From Gautieria morchelliformis (lineage: Eukaryota; Basidiomycota; Agaricomycetes; Gomphales; Gomphaceae): a DNA stretch of 64,000 bases. The DNA lies in the NCBI GenBank assembly GCA_015179125.1, contig WHVA01000013.1, positions 62,001 through 126,000 of the forward strand. Direction: 5' to 3'. The notes beneath the pieces are model-generated. The model had not been told where the DNA came from and did no database searches. It worked only from the letters and a program-made list of their open reading frames with translations. Positions 49,030 to 59,423 of this stretch are shown here, piece by piece. Numbering within the stretch: position 1 is the stretch's first letter; every line of letters starts with the position of its first letter. Made by a program: the position numbers and the translations under genes.

Positions 49030-50215
49030 GGGGGGGGGTCCACAAGACCCCGCTGTATAGTAGTGTGTGGGAACTGCCCGGCAGTTCCCCAGCTTAACTT
49101 TTACCTGTCGCCATCACTACGTAGCATCTGAATTACCACAGTTTGGTTGAATTCAGCGTGCCCTTGTGATAAACAGGTATCAAGCCACTTTTGTACTTTC
49201 TGCAGTCTTTTGAAAAAGAGTGCAGTGCAGACGGCGGTTCGCCATTTATAACGCTGTTGCTGCAATGTTTTCATCGCGGGAATACCCCGAGTCAGAGTTG
49301 GACTCGATGATGGAGAGGAGGAAGGGACGACTTGTTTGCTGGGTGATGGTGTGCGAGATGACGCCCAGCGAGGTGTGGTTCTGGGCAGAGGCCAGCGAGG
49401 ATTGTTGGCAAAGCCTCTGCAGGGCCATGGATGAACGCGATGGCGTCCCTCTGGGACACATCCATGTGCCATGGCACCCCCATCAGGCCTCCCAGCGGCT
49501 GGCCAGCCAGGTCGGCGATGCTCGTTGACGCCGCCTCCACCGCCCAACTTCCTTTAGGAACAGCCAGGCCATTCCCTTGGCTGACATGGTTGTTGTTGTT
49601 GGGACAAGGTGGACGTGTGATCTTAGTCGCTCGATGACTACCATTAGGTAGTCACAGTCATTTGACTTGGGCAGTGGTCCCATGAAGTTGATGCCAATAG
49701 ACTTCCATGGCCTATTGGGAATGGGTAGGCTATGTAGTAAGCCTTTGGGCCATTGTGGCCCAGTCTTCGTCGTTTGGCACTTCATGCACGATGTGCAGAA
49801 TGACTTGATGTCCAGGTTCATGCCCGGCCACCAGTATGACTTTTGAATGTAGTTCGATGTCTTCAGATGGCTGTAGACCGACTAGCTGATGTGCTCGATT
49901 TATAATGATCTCGATCAGCCTCCTTCCCCCTTGACGAGCAGATAGGGGGACAGTGATGACGTCTCTCTGGAGCTGATTCTTTGTCCAAACCAGCCTGTCC
50001 CGAATTCCAAATCTCAGGTGCACATCCAGGTGCTCCATGATCTTCGAGAACATGGAGTCCTTATGGTATGCGTTTCGCAGGACCTTAGACAGGTCTACAC
50101 CTTGTTTGACGTTCTGATGCAGTGGTGTGCCATCGTTGACTCGGACATTGTTGTCATCGTCGTCATCATGTGATGCGGCACTGGTCTTGGGCTTTTTTGA
50201 ACCTTCGTTCATGGT
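49030..50215 (-). mobile_element. degenerate Ty3/gypsy fragment with integrase
   Basis: On the minus strand, 50212-49730 and 49821-49483 together give an integrase region: RDRLVWTKNQLQRDVI, INRAHQLVG, FCTSCMKCQTTKTGPQ (the CC half of the HHCC finger), SIGINFMGPLPKS and YLMVVIERLRSHVHLVPT. The first catalytic Asp of the D,D-35-E triad (normally GIDF) reads Asn. Frames are broken beyond this. Near 49068-49090 a palindromic gggaactgc..gcagttccc block may be an LTR tip. An old, inactive copy. Confidence 0.7.
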
Positions 50216-50524
50216 GGCGGACTCCAGTACCCGTGCCCCTGTCTTTTCTTTTTTTTTTTTTTTTTTGCCAGGGAGGGGAAATCTGCTAACAGACGAACTC
50301 CCTAGTGGGAGACAGTGTGGGGCTTTTACCCACTAAAACCCCCCCCTCCTCGTCGGCTGGGCTCTCTTGTCGCCGGCCCGGCTTTCGAGGTACGCCTCCC
50401 CGCACTCGCAGCCCGTAGGGGCTACAGTCAGGTTTGTCGTGGATCTGATCCCATGCGGCTCTTGGCTATTAGTATCAATAATCGTGATGATTGTAAGGTA
50501 TATATGTTTTTTGTTTTCTGTTTT

Positions 50525-50829
50525 TCACCATTCTCCCATTTCTCCGTCCGGGAGCCCCTGATCCCACCTTTTGATGGTCAGGTTACCTTTGTGTAGCGTC
50601 ACTGCGTAGTCAGTGCACGCCCATTTTTCCTTGAAGCGCTTTATGTCCTGGCTTCTCTTTCGTTTATCTTTTCGTATCAGGGCCACTGAGTGCTCCCTTT
50701 GTATTAGGTGGTTTATTTCTGCCACCCATCTTGCCTTCACTTCTTTCCTTGTGAAGGTTTTTTCTCCGATTGTTGATTCGTTCCTTATTTTCCATAGGAG
50801 CCACGCTGTTTCCAGGACTAGGTCCTTGT
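50525..50829 (-). pseudogene. LINE ORF2 C-terminal segment
   Basis: Codes VLETAWLLWKIRNESTIGEK, KARWVAEINHLIQREHSVAL, FKEKWACTD and ends DGEMGEW. This is the basic C-terminal tail found after the zinc-binding region in basidiomycete LINE polyproteins. It is cut from the rest of ORF2 by the copia element immediately upstream. Confidence 0.75.
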
Positions 50830-51327
50830 TGTTGAGGACAGGAATTATAGGCAGTAGGTATGGACTTGTTATTCAAAAGAATAGACTAGAAATCAATTCA
50901 CTCTCTCAGTGAATTTAGTGGTCACTATAAATATATTATACACTACCTAGAAATCAATTCACTACAGAGGATTTCTAGGTCAATAAATGCAAAGACTACT
51001 AGACTAATTTACTTGCCTCTCTCAGTGAATTTAGTGGTCACTGAGAGAGGGGGAAATGTGTTCCACTGCGCATGTACTACTACCCGGCCCTTTAGCGCCC
51101 AAGAGCTTGCGCGTCGAAGTCATTTCAGACTCCGCTGGGTGCAGCCGCTTGTGAAAGTAGGAATAACAAGATGAAATAGAGAGATAAGGAATGAGTGGAA
51201 AATTTCGAAAATAACCAGAGAAATGGATGCATAATACAAGAACAATGTGAGAAGAAATTGGAAGGCCACACAACAAATTGGATATATTATGCTTGATTTT
51301 GGTGCAGGAGCATAAATGCACCCAACA
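50830..51327 (-). repeat. copia 3' LTR
   Basis: 498 bp, matching 55591-56088 without a difference that I could see. Contains two copies of ctctctcagtgaatttagtg and two of tagaaatcaattcact, and a hairpin cctctctcagtga/tcactgagagagg. Confidence 0.93.
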
Positions 51328-51340
51328 CGCCCCCTCAAGC

Positions 51341-54300
51341 TTAATATATTCCGATTTTCTCGTTGAGAATCTTCACTCTAGGACTAGGAAGTCCTTTAGT
51401 GAGGATATCTGCCAACATTTGTTCGGTTGGCAAATAAACGAGCTTGGCTTGTTGATTTTTGATTATATCTCGAAGGAAATATAATCGGATGTCGAAATGC
51501 TTGGTTCTCGTGTGTTGTTGGGTGCCATACGTGATGGCAATGGCTGATTGATTGTCTGAATAAACTTGGATGGGTCTGTTCAGTGGTTGGAATATTTCAG
51601 AAATAAAATGGCGCATCCAAAGAGCCTCTTTGCCCGCATGGGTCAGGGCGACGAATTCGGCTTCAGTTGATGAGAGGGCTACTATCGACTGTTTCTGGCA
51701 ACTCCATGAAACAGTGCCTCCATCAATCTGAAATAAGTATGCCGAATACGAACGCCTATGACTCTGTGAACCCCAATCCGCATCTGAATACCCCATCAAG
51801 CCGTCTTGATTTCTTCCAAGTGTGAGTTTGTAATGCTTCGTGCCTTTCAAATATTTGAAGACACGTTTGACTGCATTCCAGTGTGTGCCACCTGGATTTT
51901 CAAGGAATTGCGAGAGTAATGACACCGCAAATGCAATGTCAGGTCGAGTGGCTACAGCCGCCCACATCAGTGATCCTATAGCTTGCCTGTATGGAAATTT
52001 CGACATGGCTTTCTTGCCTCTCTCTGTAGAAGGACATTGGTCTTTAGATAATTTTACGGCTGGATCAAGAGGCGTAGCATAAGTCTTTGCATCTTCGAGA
52101 TTAAATTTTTTGATGATCTTCTCGATGTATGCAGGTTGTGAAATTGCAATGGTCTTCTTCTGCCAGTCTCTTTCGATTTTGAGATTCAATAGCCAATGAA
52201 TCTCGCCTAGATCTTTCATACTGAAGACCTGAGCAAGATCTCGTTTGACTTCGTCCAGGACTGACTGATTCTCAGCTGTGATGGTAAGGTCGTCCACAGC
52301 TGTTGCAATGATCACATGCCCCTTCCCGCCACGTCTATAAAATACAGCCCCGTCTGTGGCTGACGTAGTGAATCCTAACTTGTGGAATTCACCACTTAGA
52401 CGTTTGTACCATTCTCTTCCAGATTGCTTGAGGCCGTAGAGTGCTTTCTTCAAAAGTAGCACTTCGCCTTTGTCTCCTGACTCATATCCATACGGCTGCT
52501 TCATGTAAATAGGTTCGGGCAACGTAGCATTGAGGTATGCATAATCCACGTCCATTTGATGAATAGGCCAGTCATTCCTAGCAGCAATGGCGCATATGAT
52601 CCGTAGGGAGGATAACCGAGCAACAGGTGAGTATGTCTCATCATAGTCGATTCCAAACTTCTGCGTGAAGCCTTGGGCGACCATTCTCGATTTAGGTACT
52701 ATTGGTTTCCCTTCTGGATTACGCTTCCAAAGGTAGACCCATTTGTTGCCGACAATGTTGGCTCCAGGAGGTGGTTTGGTTCTTTCCCACACTCCCTTGT
52801 CGATTAGGGCCTCATACTCTTTGTCCATTGATTTCTTCCATATAGGATTATTCAGAGCTTCGTCTGCATTGCTAGGTTCAATTTGACTCAAATCCGGCGC
52901 CTTGTTATTGTTTTGACCGTCGGTTAGAAACGCACTGATGGCACACTCATAGCTACTGATGCCATCAATCTCGGAGGATAATTCTTGGTCGAATAAAACT
53001 TCTTTATGGTCCTCAACGTCCTCGTAAGCTAGCGTAGTCATATGTGCGCCAGTTTGTCTCTGAGTTTGAGATCTTGTCACGGGACCTGATGGGGCCGGCT
53101 GCACTTGTTGTTGACGGATCCTTTCGCTTCTCCTTATCGGTTCAGCTTCTCTAGGTCTGTCATCAACTCCCTGAATAGGTTGCAGCTTTTCAAGATATTC
53201 TTCCGGTGCACTTTCATCAATTTCTTCGATCTTTGCCTCTTCGCTGACTAAGCGACCGGGCACAGGCACTGATGCCGGAATGGCCTTCTTCTCTTCTTTA
53301 GACGTAGGTAGCTTGGATTCCTCAATAGAAATGATTGGGACCTTTCCCTTCTTCATTTCTGAATCAAAGACAACGTTCCGCTCGACAGAAACTTTGTGCG
53401 AGTCAGGCCAATAAACATAATGACCATGGCTCTGCGCAGAAATTCCTATCCACCGAGCTCTCTTGGCACGAGCTGCCAATTTATCTCCCTGAGTGATTTT
53501 AACGTAAATTTCAGTTCCCCACGCGTGAATGTCTTTGAGATTCGGTTTTTCATGGTGAATCATCTCGTATGGCGTTTTATCTGGTAGAGCTCTTGTATGC
53601 GTCCTGTTCCTAAGATAATTGGCATGCTGTATCGCATAGCCCCATAATATCTTAGGAAGGCCTGATTCTAGCAGCATGGCACGAGTTCTCTCAGTGAGAG
53701 TTCGGTTCAGGCGTTCCGCAACACCATTGGACTCTGGTGTGTCGTGTACCGTCAACTGATGCTTCGTGCCTTGTTTGGCTAGATGCTGTTCGAATTCAGA
53801 GCTCATATACTCGCCCCCTCGATCAGAAACAAGTGCCTTGATGTGCACATTTCTCTGTCGAAGCATTAAAGCCTCGTAGAGCTTGTACTTTGAGAATGCT
53901 TCTGATTTGTTCGCCATGAGATAGATCACCGATTCTCTTGAGTAGTCATCGATAAAGGAGACATAATATGACTTCTTATCGATCGTGAGGTGTCTTGCAG
54001 GTCCCCAGACATCAGAATAAATTCTGTCACCGAATTTTGATGTTCGGTCTCTGGGTTCTCGAGGAAGAGGTTTGCGCGCAATCTTGGCCTGAATACACGC
54101 ATCACAGACAATTCTATCGCCTGTGGAGCTCAGTTCAATGCCCAATATCATGCCATGATTTAATAGATGTTGTAGGGACTTCTGCGAGATGTGCCCCATC
54201 TTTTGATGAATTTCCATGGCAGATAAACACATATGGGCTTGAGCACTTGGTGACTGGAGGTCTAGTCGATATAAGCCATTGACTTTCGGTGCTTGCATCA

Positions 54301-55585
54301 ATACTTTTCCAGCAGCATTAGATATTGTGCATTTCTGGCCACCGAGTCGAATGTCGTAGCCAGCATCATCGCACCGACCGATCGAGACGAGGGTAGCAGC
54401 AATTTTGGGTGCATAGTATGTATCTTGCAACGTGACTTCTACTGTTCTATCTCCAACCTTATTGGATAATACGAGCAGTCCTGAGCCGAAGGCATCAAAG
54501 GTACCTTTGTTGGCTGCTCGGATAGTCCTCGGCTGTGAGAATTGACAGTAGTTCCTCAATAAATTTTTGTGAGGAGTCATATGCGATGTCGTTCCGGTGT
54601 CGAGTATGACTATAACTCCTGAGGATGTGCTCAAATTGAAATTGGAGCACTCGTCGAAATTGGTGAAGGCAAGATGCCCATCACCACTTTCCTCAGAAGT
54701 AGACTCTTCTTCGGCAACATTCGCTTTTGCTTTACCCTTCTTCTTCTTCTTGCCTTTGGCTTTCTTCTTCTGACGTGGTCCTTGACCTTCTTTACCACCT
54801 CCTTTAGCCCAGCAATTTTCGATGGAATGTCCAGGCTTTTTGCAGTTGGTGCATACATGCGCCTTCTGCCCCTTCTGGTCCTTCTTAGTAGATGAACCAA
54901 TAAACACCTGCTCTTCTTGCGGGAGTGTTTTCTTCCTGTCATACTGAGCCTTTAGTACCCTAATAATATTATCAGGGACCAATGGCATCCCGCATTCTTC
55001 AAGCGAAGTTGTAAGGGCATTCATGACTGCCTCATAGGATGGTGGAAGTGACGCAAGGATTATGTCCATGAATTCTTCTTCAGAAACTCTAGCTCCCATC
55101 TCATTAAGACGAGCATATAGGTCTTGGGCCTTGTCCAAGTGATCTCTCAAGTCTCCATCCTCAGGACATCTCATACTGCGGAGTTGTCTCTGCAGGCTGG
55201 TGAGGACCATCTTGGGCTTTTTGGTCATTTCATTGACCAGTGCATCCCAAGTCTCTTTTGCTGTCTTCTGCTTCTGTAGCATCAGGGCTAATGACTCTGA
55301 CACTGAGACGATGATTTGGGTCTTGGCTTGTCCTTCTCTAGCAAGGTATCTCTCCAGCTTCTCCTCAGCCTTATCCATCTGAGTTTCCTCAGCTTCTGTA
55401 AGAATATGGCCTGGGGGCATAACTGGAGGATCAGGAGGTCGAGTGACTCTCCCTTCTACATGCTTGAGTAGATTTTTGGACTCGAAATAGCTGATGAGAG
55501 TGGCTCGCCACAATGGCCAATTACTTCCATCAGTAGCAAGCTTCTCAACACCCAATAGCTTCTCAGAAGTGTCTCCGGGGCCCAT
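51341..55585 (-). CDS. copia Gag-Pol polyprotein, 1414 aa
   Basis: One uninterrupted frame encodes the whole retrotransposon polyprotein. In order: Gag (KLATDGSNWPLWRATLISYF), CCHC zinc knuckle (CTNCKKPGHSIENC), aspartic protease (VILDTGTTSHMTPH), GAG-pre-integrase (MGHISQKSLQHLLNHGM), integrase core (IYSDVWGPARHL, SFIDDYSRES, VSDRGGEYMSSEF, ESNGVAERLNRTLTERT), reverse transcriptase (WPIHQMDVDYAYLNATLPEP, LYGLKQSGREWYKRL, TAVDDLTI) and RNase H (MGYSDADWGSQSHRRSYSAY, LSSTEAEFVAL). The stop lies 13 bp before the 3' LTR. Catalytic motifs of all enzymes are present, so the element may be active. The start codon sits inside the primer-binding site. Confidence 0.95.
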   Translation of the reverse strand: MGPGDTSEKLLGVEKLATDGSNWPLWRATLISYFESKNLLKHVEGRVTRPPDPPVMPPGHILTEAEETQMDKAEEKLERYLAREGQAKTQIIVSVSESLALMLQKQKTAKETWDALVNEMTKKPKMVLTSLQRQLRSMRCPEDGDLRDHLDKAQDLYARLNEMGARVSEEEFMDIILASLPPSYEAVMNALTTSLEECGMPLVPDNIIRVLKAQYDRKKTLPQEEQVFIGSSTKKDQKGQKAHVCTNCKKPGHSIENCWAKGGGKEGQGPRQKKKAKGKKKKKGKAKANVAEEESTSEESGDGHLAFTNFDECSNFNLSTSSGVIVILDTGTTSHMTPHKNLLRNYCQFSQPRTIRAANKGTFDAFGSGLLVLSNKVGDRTVEVTLQDTYYAPKIAATLVSIGRCDDAGYDIRLGGQKCTISNAAGKVLMQAPKVNGLYRLDLQSPSAQAHMCLSAMEIHQKMGHISQKSLQHLLNHGMILGIELSSTGDRIVCDACIQAKIARKPLPREPRDRTSKFGDRIYSDVWGPARHLTIDKKSYYVSFIDDYSRESVIYLMANKSEAFSKYKLYEALMLRQRNVHIKALVSDRGGEYMSSEFEQHLAKQGTKHQLTVHDTPESNGVAERLNRTLTERTRAMLLESGLPKILWGYAIQHANYLRNRTHTRALPDKTPYEMIHHEKPNLKDIHAWGTEIYVKITQGDKLAARAKRARWIGISAQSHGHYVYWPDSHKVSVERNVVFDSEMKKGKVPIISIEESKLPTSKEEKKAIPASVPVPGRLVSEEAKIEEIDESAPEEYLEKLQPIQGVDDRPREAEPIRRSERIRQQQVQPAPSGPVTRSQTQRQTGAHMTTLAYEDVEDHKEVLFDQELSSEIDGISSYECAISAFLTDGQNNNKAPDLSQIEPSNADEALNNPIWKKSMDKEYEALIDKGVWERTKPPPGANIVGNKWVYLWKRNPEGKPIVPKSRMVAQGFTQKFGIDYDETYSPVARLSSLRIICAIAARNDWPIHQMDVDYAYLNATLPEPIYMKQPYGYESGDKGEVLLLKKALYGLKQSGREWYKRLSGEFHKLGFTTSATDGAVFYRRGGKGHVIIATAVDDLTITAENQSVLDEVKRDLAQVFSMKDLGEIHWLLNLKIERDWQKKTIAISQPAYIEKIIKKFNLEDAKTYATPLDPAVKLSKDQCPSTERGKKAMSKFPYRQAIGSLMWAAVATRPDIAFAVSLLSQFLENPGGTHWNAVKRVFKYLKGTKHYKLTLGRNQDGLMGYSDADWGSQSHRRSYSAYLFQIDGGTVSWSCQKQSIVALSSTEAEFVALTHAGKEALWMRHFISEIFQPLNRPIQVYSDNQSAIAITYGTQQHTRTKHFDIRLYFLRDIIKNQQAKLVYLPTEQMLADILTKGLPSPRVKILNEKIGIY

Positions 55586-55592
55586 AACCCTG
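55578..55592 (-). other. primer-binding site, initiator-tRNA anticodon-arm type
   Basis: Directly inside the 5' LTR the minus strand reads ca|gggttatgggccc. This is complementary, with one mismatch, to the anticodon stem-loop of initiator tRNA-Met (gggctcataaccc). Priming from a tRNA half rather than the tRNA 3' end is known for Drosophila copia and yeast Ty5. The match is seen; use as the primer site is inferred. Confidence 0.7.
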
Positions 55593-56088
55593 TTGAGGAC
55601 AGGAATTATAGGCAGTAGGTATGGACTTGTTATTCAAAAGAATAGACTAGAAATCAATTCACTCTCTCAGTGAATTTAGTGGTCACTATAAATATATTAT
55701 ACACTACCTAGAAATCAATTCACTACAGAGGATTTCTAGGTCAATAAATGCAAAGACTACTAGACTAATTTACTTGCCTCTCTCAGTGAATTTAGTGGTC
55801 ACTGAGAGAGGGGGAAATGTGTTCCACTGCGCATGTACTACTACCCGGCCCTTTAGCGCCCAAGAGCTTGCGCGTCGAAGTCATTTCAGACTCCGCTGGG
55901 TGCAGCCGCTTGTGAAAGTAGGAATAACAAGATGAAATAGAGAGATAAGGAATGAGTGGAAAATTTCGAAAATAACCAGAGAAATGGATGCATAATACAA
56001 GAACAATGTGAGAAGAAATTGGAAGGCCACACAACAAATTGGATATATTATGCTTGATTTTGGTGCAGGAGCATAAATGCACCCAACA
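55591..56088 (-). repeat. copia 5' LTR
   Basis: 498 bp, the partner of 50830-51327, next to the primer-binding site and polyprotein start. It contains the promoter of the element by position. Followed by the CTTGT target duplication. Confidence 0.93.
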
Positions 56089-58038
56089 CTTGTATTTTTG
56101 CAGCGTTCGTGTTGAAGAGAAGCATTCTGCTTTCTTTACGGCTCCTAGTCCTCGTATCAAGTGTTTGTTCGGGTGTATCCATTCGTTTACCCCTCCTTTT
56201 ATCTCTGTTGTCTTTCTCCAGAGTGTCTCTGCCGCGTCCCAAACCTCTGATCGGCCCAGGGTCTGGCATTCGAACCATATGTGGTCCATTGTTTCTAGGC
56301 CTCCGCATTTTTTACAGCTGGCCCTTTCTTCGTAGCCGGGTATGTTTTTCCAGTATACTCCGACTCTTAATCTTCCGTGTAGCAATTTCCACAGGAAGTC
56401 TGCGATGTTTCTCCTTATGGTAGGCGATTTTAGTGTCTTCCATATTGCTCTTTCTGTTGGGCTTATGCCCAGTGTTTCTTGTAGCTCTGCCTTTGTTTCG
56501 GCAAGCTTTCTCCTTCTGGTTTTCGTCACCGGGTCAATATTTTTTCCTCTCATTATTAGCTCGTAGGCTAGTTTTTGAGTTAGGCTCTGCAGCCTTGCCC
56601 CTTTGAGTTCGTATTCCTCTGGGACGGTTAGGTTTATTTCGTCGGCTTTGGCTTTATTTGCGCCTTCCGAGGCTAGTCTATCTGCCTCTTCGTTGCCTTC
56701 TGTACCGGCGTGTCCTTTCACCCATTCAAAGGTGGTGACTGCGCCTCTTATCGTCAGTTAATATTTTATTTTCTTGAAGATGTCGGCGTTGTCTACATTG
56801 AGCCACACCATGTCTTCCCATCTGTTTAATCCTTCGATTATTCCGGCCGCTGTGTAAGTCGAGTCGGTTTTTATCTTCAGGGGGTCTCCTTTTGGTATCA
56901 TTTCTAGGGCTTTCAATATGGCCACTAGTTCCCCCCTTTGATTTGTTTGTTTCTCTCCAGGCACTCTTATGGCCCTTGTGTAATTCTCGTTATCTTGGCA
57001 GTATATTCCTGCTCCTGTTCTGGCCGACTTCGTGTTCGGGTTGAGGCATGATCCGTCTGTGTAGACTTCCCATTCCTTTCCTGTTCTGTGGTGTTTTCTG
57101 TAGGTTGGCTTTGCCTGCCATTCCTCTTTTTTCTCTTTGTCCAGGAATATCCTTGTTGCATTCTCTGAGTGTTCCCTTTCTGTTATGTCTGGGTTCGCTA
57201 CGTTTTCACCTGTTTTCGTGAAACGTTTGTATTTTCGCTTCCTCCCTGTCATATGGTCTAGTCCATCCGCGTAGGGGGTGCCTCTCTCGGGGTCCCATTT
57301 TTCTGGGTAACCTTTGTATAGGTTTTTTGCCATATTCACGCAGGCGTTGTGGTTTTCACATTTTTTGTCGGGGGTTATTGCCCCTCTCTTTGCCCTTTGT
57401 AGGTCTTTTATTGAGATTATATCGTGGTTCTTTCTTAGGCATTTTGCTGCCTTTTTGTTCCACTTGTAGTTATCGTTTGGTTTGACCACGTTGTGCCAGA
57501 CCGTCATTTTTTCTTTAAGGCCTTTATCTGTCTTTCTGGCCTGTATTCTGACGTTGTACGTCTCTGCCGTCTTTAACATCTCTTTTAACGATGTCGGCAG
57601 GCTGGAGTGTAACCCTTGCTTGGTCCTCCACGTTTGCTTCAACCAGCTTATCCTCGACTCGGTGTCTACTTTTGGGACTGCTTTGGGGTTGATGTCTCCG
57701 AATATAAGTCTGTCTGCTATCCAAGCCCAGTCTGGGCGTTTTTCTGGTATGGCTAGGTATTTTTGTAACCACATTATATGTATTGCGGCGAGCCTCGCTT
57801 TTATATCTGGGATGCCGAGGCCTCCGTCTTCTCTGCTGGCTGTGGCGGCTTTTAGTTCCATCAGCCCTCTTTTGTTCCCATCCCATAGGAAGCTCTTCAT
57901 ATTTTTGGTCATTTCTTTTTCTACGTCTTTAGGCATACCGTTTACTGTTGCCAGGAACCAGCTCCTTGACGTGACCAGTGCTTTCAGTATCAATTCTTTT
58001 CCTCTTAGGGAGGGGTGGCTCTTTGCCCATGTGTTCAT
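56089..58038 (-). pseudogene. LINE RNase H and C-terminal region
   Basis: 58038-56758 gives the RT thumb (SFLWDGNKRGLMELKAATAS, REDGGLGIPDIKARLAAIHI) and RNase H (EVYTDGSCLNPNTKSARTGA, QTNQRGELVAILKAL, DSTYTAAGI). A frameshift near 56757 leads to 56721-56089 with VKGHAGTEGNEEADRLASEG, and a Cys/His zinc motif (CKKCGGLETMDHIWFECQ). The frame stops being LINE at the copia LTR. Confidence 0.8.
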
Positions 58039-58101
58039 TATTGCTTTTTGTTTATCTATTATGTCTTTCCATTTATCTTTTATGGAGACTTTGTTTCCGA
58101 C

Positions 58102-59420
58102 CTACGACCTGAGGGTTCTCATGGGTTCGCCATCTTTTTTGATTTTTACGTGGTCTGGCAGTCTTTCGTCTCCCACCATTCTTGTAGTTATGACTTTGTT
58201 TCTGAAGTCTTCGCTTCCTATCGGAAGTGCTTCTGTTTTGTCTAGGTTGAAGACCGCCGTAGAGGCGACTTCAAACAGGTGTACTGTTTTCATTACACTT
58301 TTGTAGCTATCGGTAGCTTTCATGTATATTATCGCGTCGTCCGCGAACAGTTTGGCTATTAGTTTTCTTATCCCTTGCGTCGAGTAGCCTTTCAGCTTCT
58401 TTGACTTTCTCAGCGCGCACGCTAGGGGTTCTATTGACAGGTTATATAGGATGCACGACATGGGAGCTCCTTGCCTTGCTCCCCGTCTTATTTCTACGGC
58501 CGTTGGTATTACTCCATTTACCATCACCGCTGTTGCTGCTTTCCCGTATAGGGTTCTTACTAGGTTTATGAAGTGTTCGGGGAATCCGAACTTTCTCAGT
58601 ATGATCCACATGTACTCGTGGTCAATCTTGTCGTAGGCTTTTTCCTGGTCGAGGCTTAGGATTAGCCCTTCTTCCAGTTCACTTTCTGCGTGAGCTGGCA
58701 TTATTTCCGCCAGCCGTGCGTGGTCGTACAGGTTTCTTCCCGGGATGAAGCCTGCCTGATCCGCGTGGATCAGGTCTCCCGCCACTTCCCCGAGCCTGTT
58801 TGCCATTACTTTTGTATGGACTTTGTAGTCTGTTTCCAGTAGCGTTACTGGTCTGTAGTTTTCTATTCTCGTTTTATCTTTTTTCTTATACAAGAGGTAC
58901 ATTATCCCCTTGGAGTATTCGTCTTCTTCCATTCCGTGTCTCTCGACATCGTTGAAGACTGCTTTTAGCAACTTTGTTATGTCTGGGTGATTCTGCCCGT
59001 TGCCCGTTCGTTTACTTTTTTCGTCTGGTGTCCACTGTTTCCAGAACTCGTATGTTATACCGGAGTGCCCGGGGCATTTTCTGTTCTGCGTGGCCTTTAT
59101 TGCCACTCTTATTTCTCTTAGGGTGGTTTCTTTCCCCATCATGTCCGCTTGGCTATTGGTTAGCTTTTTGTCTACCAGCCTTTCCATTTTTTCTACGGCT
59201 GTTACTCTTTCTGCCGTCATTACTTGTTTCTTTTGTAATCTCCCATGGTATCGGGAGGCTATCTCCGTCATTTCCCTTGTGGAGTTTGTTATTTTTCCTT
59301 CTTCGTCCTGCAGGCCCAGGATTGTGTTGGGCGGCAGCTTTGGTTTGTTCAGTCCGAACCAGTATTTTGTGTTTGACTCTCCTTCTTTCAGGAACCTGGC
59401 TTTTGCGGACTTTCTGGCCT
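58102..59420 (-). pseudogene. LINE reverse transcriptase domain
   Basis: The frame contains FLKEGESNTKYWFGLNKPK, KCPGHSGITYEFWKQ, NYRPVTLLETDYKVHTKVMA, DQAGFIPGRNLYDHARL, LSLDQEKAYDKIDHEYMW, RRGARQGAPMSCILYNLSIE and the catalytic LFADDAIIYM. All RT palm motifs are intact. The frame is lost at 58102 before the RNase H part. Confidence 0.85.
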
Positions 59421-59423
59421 TTT

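Larger units (their letters stand above)
50830..56088 (-). mobile_element. Ty1/copia LTR retrotransposon, apparently intact and young
   Basis: 5,259 bp with two 498-bp LTRs (50830-51327 and 55591-56088) that look identical by eye. Ends are TGTTG...CAACA. The flanking 5 bp are CTTGT on both sides (50825-50829 and 56089-56093), a perfect target-site duplication. The polyprotein frame fills the interior on the minus strand. The primer-binding site directly follows the 5' LTR (on the minus strand, right LTR) and the purine tract gaggggg precedes the 3' LTR. Identical LTRs and one open frame imply a recent insertion, later than the LINE it interrupts. Confidence 0.95.
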
